Origin: Mesoflavibacter sp.
GTDB taxonomy: Bacteria > Pseudomonadota > Alphaproteobacteria > UBA8366 > Aestuariispiraceae
Assembly (NCBI GenBank): GCA_017792345.1
Contig: CP051228.1
Location: forward strand, 620,001-684,000
Length of the DNA: 64,000 nucleotides
Direction: 5' to 3'
The notes beneath the pieces are model-generated. The model had not been told where the DNA came from. It saw only the letters and a list, made by a program, of their open reading frames with translations, and did not search any database. The translations under genes and the position numbers were made by a program. Each line of letters opens with the position of its first letter. Positions within the stretch are counted from its first letter, which is position 1. Shown in pieces: positions 8,346-17,921 of this stretch.

Positions 8346-8357
8346 TCAGTATACTGA
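8346..8357. promoter_or_regulatory. Perfect TCAGTATACTGA palindrome at the decarboxylase operon promoter
   Basis: This 12-bp perfect palindrome lies 40 bp upstream of the chosen decarboxylase start. On the minus strand it contains TATACT, which could serve as a -10 box, so a bound protein would block the promoter. Related sites occur at 3049 and 2883 in the same cluster. I recall that the MarR repressor PicR of Alcaligenes faecalis was reported to bind TCAG-N4-CTNN, which this fits. That recollection is unverified, and no MarR gene is visible here. Confidence 0.6.
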
Positions 8358-8596
8358 CTATTTACAAGTCCTGATCTATGTCCCCCCCCTACCCGCAACT
8401 CATTATCTGCTCATGATAGTTCTGAGTTGTGACTATTCCATTCGCCTGCCGCCCGCAGGATTGCGGCCATTTTAGTCAGCATATCCCGCTATCGCCAGAC
8501 GATGGGCTCCCACCTCAGGCGCTGAAGAGATATCCCGATCACGATGTGCCGCCGGGTGCCGTTCAAAAAATTCCGTCGAGCCTACTTGCGAAAATC
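8358..8596. other. Intergenic stretch between the catabolic operon and the Zur-controlled operon
   Basis: No coding frame or RNA gene is recognisable. It holds a run of eight C (8382-8389) and AT-rich patches consistent with divergent promoters for the decarboxylase operon (left) and the zinc chaperone operon (right). Nothing else is seen. Confidence 0.5.
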
Positions 8597-8613
8597 ATGT
8601 TATAAGATAACAT
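8597..8613. promoter_or_regulatory. Zur box upstream of zigA
   Basis: ATGTTATAAGATAACAT is a perfect 7-bp inverted repeat around a 3-base centre. It matches the established alphaproteobacterial Zur operator (TGTTATA-N-TATAACA type). It lies 95 bp upstream of a COG0523 zinc chaperone gene, a classic Zur target. The genes downstream are therefore expected to be de-repressed in zinc starvation. A near-identical site occurs at 40878. Confidence 0.85.
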
Positions 8614-8707
8614 AACACCCCATTCGAAACCGCCGGAAGGGCACCCTGAAAGGCCCGTCCCTTCACGACGGCCATCCAGCATTCGTGAGATTCAAGGAGG
8701 CAATTCG

Positions 8708-9925
8708 TTGAGCCAGAACGACCAACGGCTACCCGTGACCGTCCTTTCGGGGTTTCTCGGCGCCGGGAAGACGACGCTTTTGAACCGCGTGCTGAACAAC
8801 CGCGAAGGCCGCCGGGTGGCGGTGATCGTCAACGACATGTCGGAGGTCAATATCGACGCCGATCTGGTCCGCGCCGAAACGGCCCTGTCACGCACCGACG
8901 AGACATTGGTCGAGATGTCGAACGGCTGCATCTGCTGCACGCTTCGGGACGACCTTCTGAACGAGGTGCGGCGCCTGGCGGAAGAGAAACGGTTCGACTA
9001 TCTGCTGATCGAATCCACCGGCATCTCCGAACCGCTGCCCGTCGCGGCGACGTTCGAGTTCCGCGACGAGGACGGGCACAGCCTGTCCGATCTGGCCAGG
9101 CTGGACACAATGGTGACGGTCGTCGACGCGGCGAACCTGTTGCGCGATTACTCCAGTCACGACTTCCTGCAGGATCGCGGGGAGACCCTGGGCGAGGAGG
9201 ACGACCGCTCGCTGGTTCATCTGCTGACCGATCAGATCGAATTCGCGGATGTCGTGATCCTGAACAAGGTTTCGGATGCCGATGCCGCGAGCCTGAACGC
9301 GGCCCGCAAGATCGTCCGCAGCCTGAACGCCGACGCGCGCATCATCGAAACGGACCATTCCGACGTGCCGACCGGCGCCATTCTTGCCACCGGCCTGTTC
9401 GACTTCCAGAAGGCCCATGAGCATCCGATGTGGGCGAAGGAACTCTATGGGTTCGACAGCCATACCCCGGAAACGGAAACCTATGGCGTCACCTCCTTCG
9501 TCTATCGGGCGCGCGCACCGTTCGATCCGGCGAAGATTAACGCCCTGCTGACCGGCCCCCTGCCCGGCGTCATCCGCGCCAAGGGTCATTTCTGGATCGC
9601 GACGCGGCCGGACTGGGTCGCCGAGTTTTCCCTGGCGGGTGGTCTTTCGTCGATTTCGCCGCTGGGCAATTGGTGGGCGACCGTTCCCGAATCCCGATGG
9701 CCGGAAGATGACAACGGGCGGGCCTATATCGCCAAGCACTGGCAGGATCCCTGGGGAGACCGGCGGCAGGAGATCGTCCTTATCGGTTCCGACATGGATC
9801 GCCCCGCCCTGGAACGCAGACTGGATGCCTGTCTGGTCGCGGAGGCCGAGACCGTCGACTGGGCAACGTTGAAAAATCTGCCTGACCCGTTCCCGGAATG
9901 GCGGCGGCAGGAAGAGGCCGCATGA
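8708..9925 (+). CDS. zigA: Zinc metallochaperone GTPase, ZigA type (COG0523)
   Basis: This 405-aa G3E-family GTPase probably delivers zinc to client proteins during zinc starvation. The Walker A region is residues 15-23 (GFLGAGKTT). The metal-binding CxCC motif is C74-I-C76-C77, the G-loop Asn-Lys motif is NKVSD near 186-190, and a CobW C-terminal domain follows from about 265. It starts with TTG, preceded by GGAGG at 7 nt. The [20 protein letters not shown] block is typical of ZigA. Regulation by Zur is indicated by the box at 8597. The following gene overlaps its stop by 4 bp. Confidence 0.93.
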   Translation: MSQNDQRLPVTVLSGFLGAGKTTLLNRVLNNREGRRVAVIVNDMSEVNIDADLVRAETALSRTDETLVEMSNGCICCTLRDDLLNEVRRLAEEKRFDYLLIESTGISEPLPVAATFEFRDEDGHSLSDLARLDTMVTVVDAANLLRDYSSHDFLQDRGETLGEEDDRSLVHLLTDQIEFADVVILNKVSDADAASLNAARKIVRSLNADARIIETDHSDVPTGAILATGLFDFQKAHEHPMWAKELYGFDSHTPETETYGVTSFVYRARAPFDPAKINALLTGPLPGVIRAKGHFWIATRPDWVAEFSLAGGLSSISPLGNWWATVPESRWPEDDNGRAYIAKHWQDPWGDRRQEIVLIGSDMDRPALERRLDACLVAEAETVDWATLKNLPDPFPEWRRQEEAA

Positions 9926-10584
9926 CGCCGTTTGCCGCCACCCTCGATATGTCCGCATGCCCGACGGTCCGGGTCGTTCAGGATCCGCAGGACTTATCCG
10001 CGATCCGCGATCCGGATGTCGACGCGGTCCTGTGGCGGCGCGCGCCTTTGCCCGCATTCCAGAACTGGATCGACGGGCTGGTGCCCGACGCGCTGCCGTC
10101 GCTGCGCGCCATTTTCCGGCCGGATGAGGTCGGCGACATTCTGACCGCCGCCTGCGACGCCAGCAGAACGCCGCATCATGCCGAACGGGACCGGCTGATC
10201 GACGATGCCGCCGCACTGGCCACGATGTTCGCCGGGGTGATGGGCGCGCCCTATCTGCGCCTGCGCTTCGATGTCATCGACACGAATGCCTGCTGCAAGT
10301 TCCACACCGACACCATTTCCGCCCGCCTGATCTGCACCTATAGGGGTCACGGCACCCATTATGGTCTGGCATCCGATGGGCGAGACCCGGAGACGATTCT
10401 GAGCACGCCGACCGGATCGCCGATGATCTTTCGGGGCAATCAATGGCGGAACCGGTCGGGCGATCTGGGGGATGGAAAACCGCCTACCAGACTGGTCCAC
10501 CGTTCCCCGCCCATTGAAGGTACCGGCGAAACCCGGCTGGTTCTGGTCATCGACCCGATCCACGAGCCGGCGAACGAAGTCTGA
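9922..10584 (+). CDS. DUF1826 family protein
   Basis: This 220-aa protein of the DUF1826 family is commonly linked to COG0523 chaperones in Zur regulons. Its biochemical role is unknown. The ATG overlaps the stop of zigA (ATGA), so the two are translationally coupled, and an in-frame ATG at 9898 inside zigA is less likely. The protein is soluble, with no signal or membrane segment. Conserved-looking blocks include [19 protein letters not shown], with paired Cys and a His that could bind metal, and the C-terminal [15 protein letters not shown]. That C-terminal block recurs as a 30-residue remnant at 40656-40785. Confidence 0.88.
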   Translation: MTPFAATLDMSACPTVRVVQDPQDLSAIRDPDVDAVLWRRAPLPAFQNWIDGLVPDALPSLRAIFRPDEVGDILTAACDASRTPHHAERDRLIDDAAALATMFAGVMGAPYLRLRFDVIDTNACCKFHTDTISARLICTYRGHGTHYGLASDGRDPETILSTPTGSPMIFRGNQWRNRSGDLGDGKPPTRLVHRSPPIEGTGETRLVLVIDPIHEPANEV

Positions 10585-10618
10585 CCGCGCCATCACCTTC
10601 CGGCACCTCGGCACCAGG

Positions 10619-11170
10619 TTATCCCTGAACGGACGTGGCCCCGGAAAGCAGTTTCAGCATGCGGTCGAAACGGGCGCCCGCGAGGGAAACCTGATCGAGC
10701 AGCTTTTCATCCAGTTCGTCCTCGAGAACCTCGTCGCTGTCCAATGTCGCCGCTTCGCCGTAACCGAGACGCCGCACCGTGCCGCGCAGACGATCCGCCA
10801 GGAAGAAACACAGGGCCTTATAGAGGCGCATTCCGAAAGCGGGGTCCTCCTGACAGCGCCGTTCGATCTCGGAATGGGGCAGTCGCAGAACGGTGACGGT
10901 CCCGTCCGCGACCACCGTCGCCGATGGCGGCGAATCGTCGACGAAGGACATCTCACCGACGATTTCGCCCGTGCCGAGCTTGGCGATGACGCCGATTTTC
11001 TCATCCTCGACGCGCAGCTTTCCATCCAACAGGAAGTAGATGCTGTCACTGCGGACGCCCTGACGGATCAGGGCGGTGCCGTCTTCGTGTTTCACCCTTT
11101 CCCCGGCGCGCGCCATCCATTCCGCGTCCGTGTCCTTCAATTGACCGAGGATTACGAGAACCTTGCGCAT
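10619..11170 (-). CDS. Cyclic-nucleotide-binding domain protein of the NHLM export operon
   Basis: This 183-aa protein is made almost entirely of one cNMP-binding (CAP-ED) fold. The phosphate-binding cassette region is GTGEIVGEMSFVDDSPPSATVVA (about residues 67-90). There is no DNA-binding domain, so it is not a Crp-type regulator. It is the last gene of the minus-strand operon HlyD - peptidase ABC - ABC - cNMP, 18 bp after the second ABC gene. Similar cNMP proteins accompany NHLM microcin exporters. It may tune transport or sense a nucleotide (inference). It is convergent with the DUF1826 gene. Confidence 0.82.
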   Translation of the reverse strand: MRKVLVILGQLKDTDAEWMARAGERVKHEDGTALIRQGVRSDSIYFLLDGKLRVEDEKIGVIAKLGTGEIVGEMSFVDDSPPSATVVADGTVTVLRLPHSEIERRCQEDPAFGMRLYKALCFFLADRLRGTVRRLGYGEAATLDSDEVLEDELDEKLLDQVSLAGARFDRMLKLLSGATSVQG

Positions 11171-11188
11171 GATACCCTTGCCCTTTTG

Positions 11189-14185
11189 CTAGATTATCTG
11201 CCGCTTGGCGATTTCGGCGAACAGCCCGCCTTCTGCCAGCAGCGCATCGAACCGCCCCTGCTGAACCACCCTGCCGCGATCCATGACCACAATCCGGTCG
11301 ACATGCCGCACCGTCGACAGCCGGTGGGCGATCACAATCCGGGTCCCGGTCAGTAGCCGCAGGCTGTTCATCACCAGGTCCTGCGTCGTGTTGTCGAGCG
11401 CGCTGGTCGGCTCGTCCAGAACCAGGATCGCGGGATGTTGTGCCAAGGCACGGGCCAGCAGCAGGCGCTGACGCTGACCGCCGGACAGGGTATTCACCCC
11501 CTCGGTCACAACGGTGTGCATGCCCATCGGCATGGCTTCGACATCCGGCGCCAGACCGACCATGCGCGCGGCACGCCAGGCATCCTCCTCGGTCAGCGTG
11601 GCGTTGCCGGCAATGTTGGTGAAGATGCTGCCGCCCGACAGCCGGCCATGCTGAAGCACGACCTGCATCTGGCGGCGCAGGGAGGACAGTTCGAGACTGT
11701 GCAGCGGCACGCCGTCGAACAGAACCTCGCCCGCCTCCGGTTCCGCGAAACCAAGCAGCAGCCGCACCAGGGTCGACTTGCCGCTGCCCGACGGTCCGAC
11801 AATGGCAATGAACTCATTCGCGTCGATCGACAGGCTGACATCGTCAAGCACCAGCTTGCTGTCCGGCGCATAGCGGTAACTGACATGGTTGATTTCCACC
11901 CCGCCCCGCAGTCGAACCGGCGCCCGGGCGGTATCGGTTTCCTCCAACGGCTCCTCGACCACGGGCCGCAGACGCTCGAACATCGGAACCGCAACCAGCG
12001 CCCGCGTCAGGGCCGTCACCAGGGTCGTGATCGACAGCATGAGTTGCCCGAAGGCTGCGTTGAAGGCGACAAAGTCGCCGGTCGACATCAGCTCGTCCTG
12101 CTCCTCGCCGATCGCGGCCGTCATGATGTCGAGCTGCTGCTGTTTCGCCGCCTCTTCCAGAACGACGGCGGTCACCGCGAATATCACCGCCGTCGCGAGA
12201 ACCGGAAAGATCGACTGGAACACGGTCTGAATATTGGCCAGCGCCCGTGCCCGCACGAAGCATCGCTTCTGCGCGGCATAGAGCCCGGCCCATCTGGCGT
12301 AGGCGCGCTTCTCCGCCCCGGCGACGCGCAACTTGCCGATCGCCGACAGGACCTGCAGGACGAATCCTTCCGCCTTGCCCTGTTGGGCGATGCGGGCCCG
12401 TTCATGGATCAATTGACGGTGGCCCAGGAACCCGACGACCAACGCGGACAGGACGATCAGTCCGAAGGCCAGGATGGCGAGACGCCAATTATAATAGAAC
12501 AGCAAGGCGAGACTGAAGACCGAGAAGACCGCGCCCAGCAGGCTTTGCACCGTCGTACCGCTGAGGGTTTGCCGCACCGTTTGCACGCCGAGCACCCGGT
12601 CGGTCAGATCGCCCGTCGTGAAACGTTTCAGAAAATGCGTCGGCAATCGCAGAAGACGGTCGAACAGCGACGATTGCAGGATCAGATCCGCCCGCCCCTC
12701 GACCCGCAGCAGCGCGATGACCTTCACCGCCTCAAACGCCGCAGCGCCGATCCCGGCAACGACGAGGGCAAGAACGATCTGGAAATGACCGGGATAGTCC
12801 GCGCGCGGCAGCACGGATTCAATCAGGTAGCCGGTCAGCACCGGCGTCATCGCCGCAATGATACCGCCGCATAGGCCCATCAGCGCGATACGCCGGAAAT
12901 CCGCCTTCAAGGACGGCAGAACGAAGGACAGAACATCCCGCAGCGACGCGATGGACGACGGCAGCGGACGGTAGACCATGATCCCATCGGCGGAGAGCAG
13001 GTCCGCGACGGACCGGTCGACCGGAACCGGCCGTCCCGTCGTGCCGGCGATCATGACATAGCGGCCGTCCCTATCCGGAATCAGCGCGACCGCCTCGCCC
13101 CCCTGCTCCAAGAACCCGATCAGGGGGCCGTTGTCGTGCCGCCACCACCGTTCGCGCAGCAACACCTTGCGCGTCCGAACGCGATAGGTCAGCGCCAGGT
13201 TCTCCACCGGATCGATACCGGGGCGCGCCGGCGGGGCGCGCGGCGCATCGCCGAGATCGACCCCCAGCGCCCGCAGGGCGACACGAAAGGCGGCATGCAG
13301 ACCGTCGCCGCCGAAATCGATATCGGACAGATCGAAAGCGGACCGGCCCAGCATCGCCGCCAGGTCCCGGATCGACCGGTCGAGGGCCGCCGAGTCCGCC
13401 GACACCGCCCGTTCGAGACGGCGCTGGGCGGCATCGTCCAACGCCGACAGGATATCCGCCAACGCCGGTTGATAGGCGGTCAGGAACCCGGCCAGCGCCG
13501 CCTGCCAGCGGCCGAGCGCGATCAGTGCCGAAAAATCGGACGCCTCAAACTCGCGGAAGTCGGAGACACCGACCCAGGAAGACGCCGTGACCGGCAGGTA
13601 GTCGGCGCCGGTTCCGGCCCGGCCCTGCAACAGCAGCCCCCCTTCGGAGCCGCCTGCCGAGCCACAGGTCAGCCAGACCGGCCGGCGGCCGGTTGCGAAT
13701 GCTGCCTCGCCCTGCTTCAGGTTGCCGGTAAGGCCCGGTTCCACCACCACTTCGCGCAATGTCGGCCGGCCCTGTTCGATACCTCGCAGCAGGCCGGCAA
13801 CGAAACGGTCCAGCCGTTCCGCCATTTGCGACGGCTCCAGACCGGCAATATCGAACCCCACCTGGACACGCGTCCCGACCGTGCCGACGGCCAGCAGCGC
13901 AAAGCACCGCCCCGCTTCCTCCGCCAACGGGTCCGCGGCCGCGATGCCTTGCAGCCCCATCACGACATCCCCGGCCCGCGCCCGATACAACGGATACCGT
14001 TTCCCGGCCGCGCCCCCGCCTTCGACCTCCACGGCGAACACATCGACCTGACCTTCGACGACCCGTATCGCGTCGCCGATATGGACCAGAAGGATCGGAT
14101 TGTTCGATCCGACCTCTCGTATCTCTTCCACGGATGCGGCGAAGGGGCTCCTCGCCCGGGGGTGCTGAGACTGTGTCCGGTCCAT
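11189..14185 (-). CDS. NHLM-type export ABC transporter, ATPase/permease without peptidase
   Basis: This 998-aa half-transporter is the NHLM ABC2 type. A long cytoplasmic N-terminal region (about 1-410) begins with a cyclic-nucleotide-domain-like segment and contains no C39 peptidase. Next come six predicted membrane helices (about 420-750) and an ATPase domain with Walker A GPSGSGKS near 795, signature LSGGQRQR and Walker B ILVLDEP. The WWRHDNGPLIGF block before the membrane part also occurs in the second half of the fused transporter at 21397. It sits 6 bp after the peptidase-ABC gene and probably forms a heterodimer with it to export Nif11-type peptides (inference). Confidence 0.92.
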   Translation of the reverse strand: MDRTQSQHPRARSPFAASVEEIREVGSNNPILLVHIGDAIRVVEGQVDVFAVEVEGGGAAGKRYPLYRARAGDVVMGLQGIAAADPLAEEAGRCFALLAVGTVGTRVQVGFDIAGLEPSQMAERLDRFVAGLLRGIEQGRPTLREVVVEPGLTGNLKQGEAAFATGRRPVWLTCGSAGGSEGGLLLQGRAGTGADYLPVTASSWVGVSDFREFEASDFSALIALGRWQAALAGFLTAYQPALADILSALDDAAQRRLERAVSADSAALDRSIRDLAAMLGRSAFDLSDIDFGGDGLHAAFRVALRALGVDLGDAPRAPPARPGIDPVENLALTYRVRTRKVLLRERWWRHDNGPLIGFLEQGGEAVALIPDRDGRYVMIAGTTGRPVPVDRSVADLLSADGIMVYRPLPSSIASLRDVLSFVLPSLKADFRRIALMGLCGGIIAAMTPVLTGYLIESVLPRADYPGHFQIVLALVVAGIGAAAFEAVKVIALLRVEGRADLILQSSLFDRLLRLPTHFLKRFTTGDLTDRVLGVQTVRQTLSGTTVQSLLGAVFSVFSLALLFYYNWRLAILAFGLIVLSALVVGFLGHRQLIHERARIAQQGKAEGFVLQVLSAIGKLRVAGAEKRAYARWAGLYAAQKRCFVRARALANIQTVFQSIFPVLATAVIFAVTAVVLEEAAKQQQLDIMTAAIGEEQDELMSTGDFVAFNAAFGQLMLSITTLVTALTRALVAVPMFERLRPVVEEPLEETDTARAPVRLRGGVEINHVSYRYAPDSKLVLDDVSLSIDANEFIAIVGPSGSGKSTLVRLLLGFAEPEAGEVLFDGVPLHSLELSSLRRQMQVVLQHGRLSGGSIFTNIAGNATLTEEDAWRAARMVGLAPDVEAMPMGMHTVVTEGVNTLSGGQRQRLLLARALAQHPAILVLDEPTSALDNTTQDLVMNSLRLLTGTRIVIAHRLSTVRHVDRIVVMDRGRVVQQGRFDALLAEGGLFAEIAKRQII

Positions 14186-14191
14186 GCCGCG

Positions 14192-16384
14192 TCACCCCTC
14201 GTCCGCGATCAGGGCGGCATAGGCGCCGTCGGCGGCGATCAGAGCGTCATGGGTCCCGCGTTCGACGATCTTGCCGCGCGACAGAACGATGATCTCGTCG
14301 CAATCGCGGATCGTCGACAGGCGATGGGCGATGATCAGGCAGGTGCAGCCGCGCCGCCGCAGATTGTCGTCGATCGCCTTCTCCGTCACCGTGTCCAGCG
14401 CCGCCGTTGCCTCGTCGAGGATCAGAATGCGCGGGTCCTGCGTCAGGGCCCGTGCGATCTCCAGCCGCTGACGCTGCCCGCCGGAGAAGTTGGTCCCGCC
14501 CTCTTCGACATGACAGTCAAGCTGCCTGGACCGCCCCATGACGTCGTCCCGGATTTCCGCGTCCCCCAAAGCGCGTGTCAGATCCTGGGTCGGGACGTCG
14601 TCGTCCCAGAGGGTCAGGTTGTCGCGCACCGTGCCGTCGAACAGAAAGATATCCTGATCGACATAGGCGACGGACCCGGCATGGACATGCCTGGGGATCA
14701 TTTCCAAAGGATGGCCGTCAACGGCGACGGTGCCGCTCCAAGGTTCCAACAGGCCGGCGGCGATCCGGCCGATTGTCGACTTGCCGCTGCCCGATCCGCC
14801 GACCAGCGCGACCCGTGCCCCCGGCGCGACGGTCAGCGAAATGCCATCCAGCAGGGGCGGGTCCAACGGACTGTAGCCATAGGTGACATCGGTCAATGTC
14901 AGTTGTCCGTCCAGGACCGGCGGCCCCCGCCAATCCGATTCCGGCGGCGGCGGTGCGGGCATGGGATTCGCCTCGATATCGTCGAGACGCGCGATGTCGC
15001 CGCGCACGCGTTGCAACTGCCCGCCCAGATCGACCAGGGCGCCGATCGGCGTGATGAAGCTGAGCATCAGCGACTGGATCGCGACGATGGAGCCGATCGA
15101 CAGGGCGCCTTCCATGACGCGCATGCCGCCGATCCCCAGAATGGCCGCCGTGGTCAGCGCGCCGGTCAGGACGGGCGACGCGGTCAGAAGGACATTGGTC
15201 AGGCCGATCACCCTCTGCGAATCCAGCATCTTCGCCTGATAGCCGGCCCAGGTCCGGAACGCGTCATTCTCCATGCCGCTGGTCTTCAGGCTTTCGGACG
15301 AACGGATGCTGCCGACCGTGGCCGCGACCAGCTTGCCGCCGTCGGCCATCAGCGCGCGGTTGATATCGACCCGGCGGCGGGACAGGACCTTCAGCAGGAC
15401 GAGGTTCGCGGCCGCGAGCGTGAACCCGACCGCCGACATCATCCAGTCGTAAACCGCGATGGCGAGGCCGTAGAAAACGACCATTCCCAGATTCATAACA
15501 TTCGTCGCCAGTTGACCGGAAAGAAGCATCGCGATCCGGTCGTTCGCCGCCATCCGGTCGGATAGATCGCCCGCATGCCGCTGCGCGAAGAAAGACGCCG
15601 GCAGATGGATCAATCGCCACAGAAAGCGCGATGCCATGGTAAGCGCCAGCTTGGTTTCGAGGCGCAACAGATAGCGCTGCTGAAGCCAAGTGAAGGCCCC
15701 GCGCAGCATGGCCGCGACAACGATCCCGATGACCAGCGGCACAAGCCAGTTCTCTTTCTCGTCCACCAGGATCTCGTCGACGAAAATTTTGGAGAAGCCG
15801 GCAATGGCGATCCCCGGAATGACGAGGGCCAGGCTGGTCAGGACGACGAATGCCAGCGCGGACCGGGAGGAGCGCAGGCGCCGCGCCAGAATGCCGACAA
15901 GGCTGGACCGGCCACCCTGGCGCTGGAAATCCGGACCGCGTTCGAAGGCCAGAACGACACCGGTGTAATACTCGCCGAACTCGTCCAGGGGCAGGCGCCG
16001 AGGGCCGGACGCCGGGTCGTTGATATAGGCATAGCCGCGCCGAATCCCTTCGAACACGACGTAGTGATTGAAGTTCCAATGGATGATCGACGGCACCGGC
16101 AGGTCGGTCAGGGTCTTCGGCTCTTTCTTGAACCCCTTGGCCGACAGCCCGAACCGGCGCGCGGCTTTCAGCAGATTGCTCGCCTTGCTGCCGTCGCGGG
16201 TCACCCCCGCCGCCACCCGCAGCGCGTCGATCGATTCCCAGCGACCGTGATAGCCCAGCACCATGGCCAGACAGGCCACACCGCATTCGACCCCGGTCAT
16301 CTGCAACACTGTGGGCGTCCGGGCCCGGCCCCGGAACGGGCGGCGCGGGCCTCGCCTTTTGGTCCCTTCCGCTTCCCCTGCCAT
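14192..16384 (-). CDS. NHLM-type peptidase-containing ABC transporter
   Basis: This 730-aa PCAT cleaves the leader and exports the peptide. The N-terminal C39 peptidase has Q28, catalytic C34 (GVECG), H107 (NHYVV) and D123 (NDPASG). Six membrane helices lie at about 150-440. The ATPase carries Walker A GGSGSGKS, signature FSGGQRQR and Walker B ILILDEA. It starts 3 bp after the HlyD-type gene and is followed 6 bp later by the partner ABC gene. The substrate is expected to be one or more of the Nif11-type peptides encoded across the divergent promoter. Confidence 0.94.
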   Translation of the reverse strand: MAGEAEGTKRRGPRRPFRGRARTPTVLQMTGVECGVACLAMVLGYHGRWESIDALRVAAGVTRDGSKASNLLKAARRFGLSAKGFKKEPKTLTDLPVPSIIHWNFNHYVVFEGIRRGYAYINDPASGPRRLPLDEFGEYYTGVVLAFERGPDFQRQGGRSSLVGILARRLRSSRSALAFVVLTSLALVIPGIAIAGFSKIFVDEILVDEKENWLVPLVIGIVVAAMLRGAFTWLQQRYLLRLETKLALTMASRFLWRLIHLPASFFAQRHAGDLSDRMAANDRIAMLLSGQLATNVMNLGMVVFYGLAIAVYDWMMSAVGFTLAAANLVLLKVLSRRRVDINRALMADGGKLVAATVGSIRSSESLKTSGMENDAFRTWAGYQAKMLDSQRVIGLTNVLLTASPVLTGALTTAAILGIGGMRVMEGALSIGSIVAIQSLMLSFITPIGALVDLGGQLQRVRGDIARLDDIEANPMPAPPPPESDWRGPPVLDGQLTLTDVTYGYSPLDPPLLDGISLTVAPGARVALVGGSGSGKSTIGRIAAGLLEPWSGTVAVDGHPLEMIPRHVHAGSVAYVDQDIFLFDGTVRDNLTLWDDDVPTQDLTRALGDAEIRDDVMGRSRQLDCHVEEGGTNFSGGQRQRLEIARALTQDPRILILDEATAALDTVTEKAIDDNLRRRGCTCLIIAHRLSTIRDCDEIIVLSRGKIVERGTHDALIAADGAYAALIADEG

Positions 16385-16387
16385 AAT

Positions 16388-17665
16388 TCAGGAGGCCCAG
16401 CCGGACCAGAACCCGATACCGGTATGTTTGCGGATGAAGGGCACGATCAGATTGACCGGCGGATCTTCGGACACGGTGATTTCCGCCTCCAATGTGGTCC
16501 CGGCGGTGATCGGCACCGGCGGGCCGAGACCGGACGTCCAGCGATAGCCATTGGCCGCGCCGGCGTCGGGCAACAGGTCGACACGCGCCGCATAGGGCGC
16601 GCCTTCCTCTGAATAGGCGGCGACGAGCTGGTCGTTCTGCAGGATGCTCAGCATCCCTTCGCGCGTCGCCGGATAATCCGACACTTCGATGACCTGCCCG
16701 ATCAGGGCGCCGAATTCCTCTTTCTTCACGGTGGACGGGGCCAGATGGACGGTCATGCCGGGCACGACGCGTTTGCCGTCCGCCGTCGGTACGAACATCA
16801 TCGCCTGCAGCACTTGGCCATCGGTCGCGATGCTGACGATTGCCGCGCCGCGCCGAACCACCGCGCCTTCGAAGACCTTCAGTTCGGTCACACGCCCCGA
16901 TGTGGGCGCCAGGACCCGCGCTTCCTTGGTCAACCGGGCCTCCAGTTCCCGGATGCGGTGCCGTGCTTCGTCGATCCTCAGGTCGATTTCGGTCAGGTTT
17001 CTGGTATGGGCCGTGCGCAGGGTCAGAATCTCGGATTCCAGCTCCAGGATACGGTTCCGGGCCGCACTGATATCCTGCAAGGAGGCGTTATACTCGGCGG
17101 TCTTGGCATCCAATTGATCGCGCGTCGCATAGCCTTTGGCCGCCAGGGCCTCCAGTTTCTCCAATCCCGACGACAGCGAATCCGCCCGCGCCTGCGCCGC
17201 CCGGATGATCCCTTCCTGGGCCGCGCGTTGCTTGTCGAAATTGCCGGTCTTCAAGGTGATTTCCTGGTCGAAATTACGCTCGATGACCTCCCGTTCGCGC
17301 AGTCTTCCGGCCAGCACCTCGCCCGCGCTTTCAAATTCCTGGCGCAACGCGTCCTGTTCGATCACGGCGATTTCCTGGCCTTTCTCGACAATCCCGTTCT
17401 GCGCCACCAGAAGCGCGGTTACGGTCCCGTCGGACGGCGCCATCGCGTCGAGGATGCGCCCGCCCGAGGTCACGAAGATGCCCTTGCCGGAAACCTGATC
17501 GGGAATATGTCCGAAGATCCCCCAGCCGAGAATCGCCGTGACCACCAACAGAAGGGTCGACAGCGTGACCCAGCCGAACGGATCGGATACCGGCACGATC
17601 CGGTCCAGTTGCTCCGGCGACGACAGCCTGTCCAGCGCCGCCTGGCGAAAAATCTGACGTGCCAT
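16388..17665 (-). CDS. NHLM-type HlyD-family secretion adaptor
   Basis: This 425-aa periplasmic adaptor has a short cytoplasmic head of the NHLM type (FRQAALDRLSSPEQLDRIV), one membrane helix near residues 35-55, a lipoyl half-motif, a coiled coil (about 110-250) and a C-terminal beta-barrel. I chose the ATG at 17665 because it gives the canonical NHLM N-terminus. An in-frame ATG at 17719 would add 18 residues without a ribosome site. It is the first gene of the split export operon and is divergent from the AraC-type regulator. Confidence 0.9.
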   Translation of the reverse strand: MARQIFRQAALDRLSSPEQLDRIVPVSDPFGWVTLSTLLLVVTAILGWGIFGHIPDQVSGKGIFVTSGGRILDAMAPSDGTVTALLVAQNGIVEKGQEIAVIEQDALRQEFESAGEVLAGRLREREVIERNFDQEITLKTGNFDKQRAAQEGIIRAAQARADSLSSGLEKLEALAAKGYATRDQLDAKTAEYNASLQDISAARNRILELESEILTLRTAHTRNLTEIDLRIDEARHRIRELEARLTKEARVLAPTSGRVTELKVFEGAVVRRGAAIVSIATDGQVLQAMMFVPTADGKRVVPGMTVHLAPSTVKKEEFGALIGQVIEVSDYPATREGMLSILQNDQLVAAYSEEGAPYAARVDLLPDAGAANGYRWTSGLGPPVPITAGTTLEAEITVSEDPPVNLIVPFIRKHTGIGFWSGWAS

Positions 17666-17921
17666 TTGTCCCGCCGCCAGCCCAATTCGCCGCGGTACGG
17701 TACCGGAGCGATCAGGCATATCTTATTGCAATCTCGGCAGATTCTATCACCGGACCGGGGCCTGGCGGTCGGCCACACTTGTCTGCCAGTACCAAATGAG
17801 TTGCTCAAAAATTTCAAAGCCGTGCCGGACCGGCCTGTCGGATACTTTTTCAGACCTCCTTCACACCAGACCTGATATTGTGTCCGATGATCCACATTCC
17901 CGGTGAACCGATCGCGCGCGC

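Noticed and set aside
8382-8389. A run of eight C between the decarboxylase and zigA genes as a phase-variable tract.
   Set aside because: It is not in a coding frame or at a recognisable -10/-35 spacer, and nothing suggests switching.
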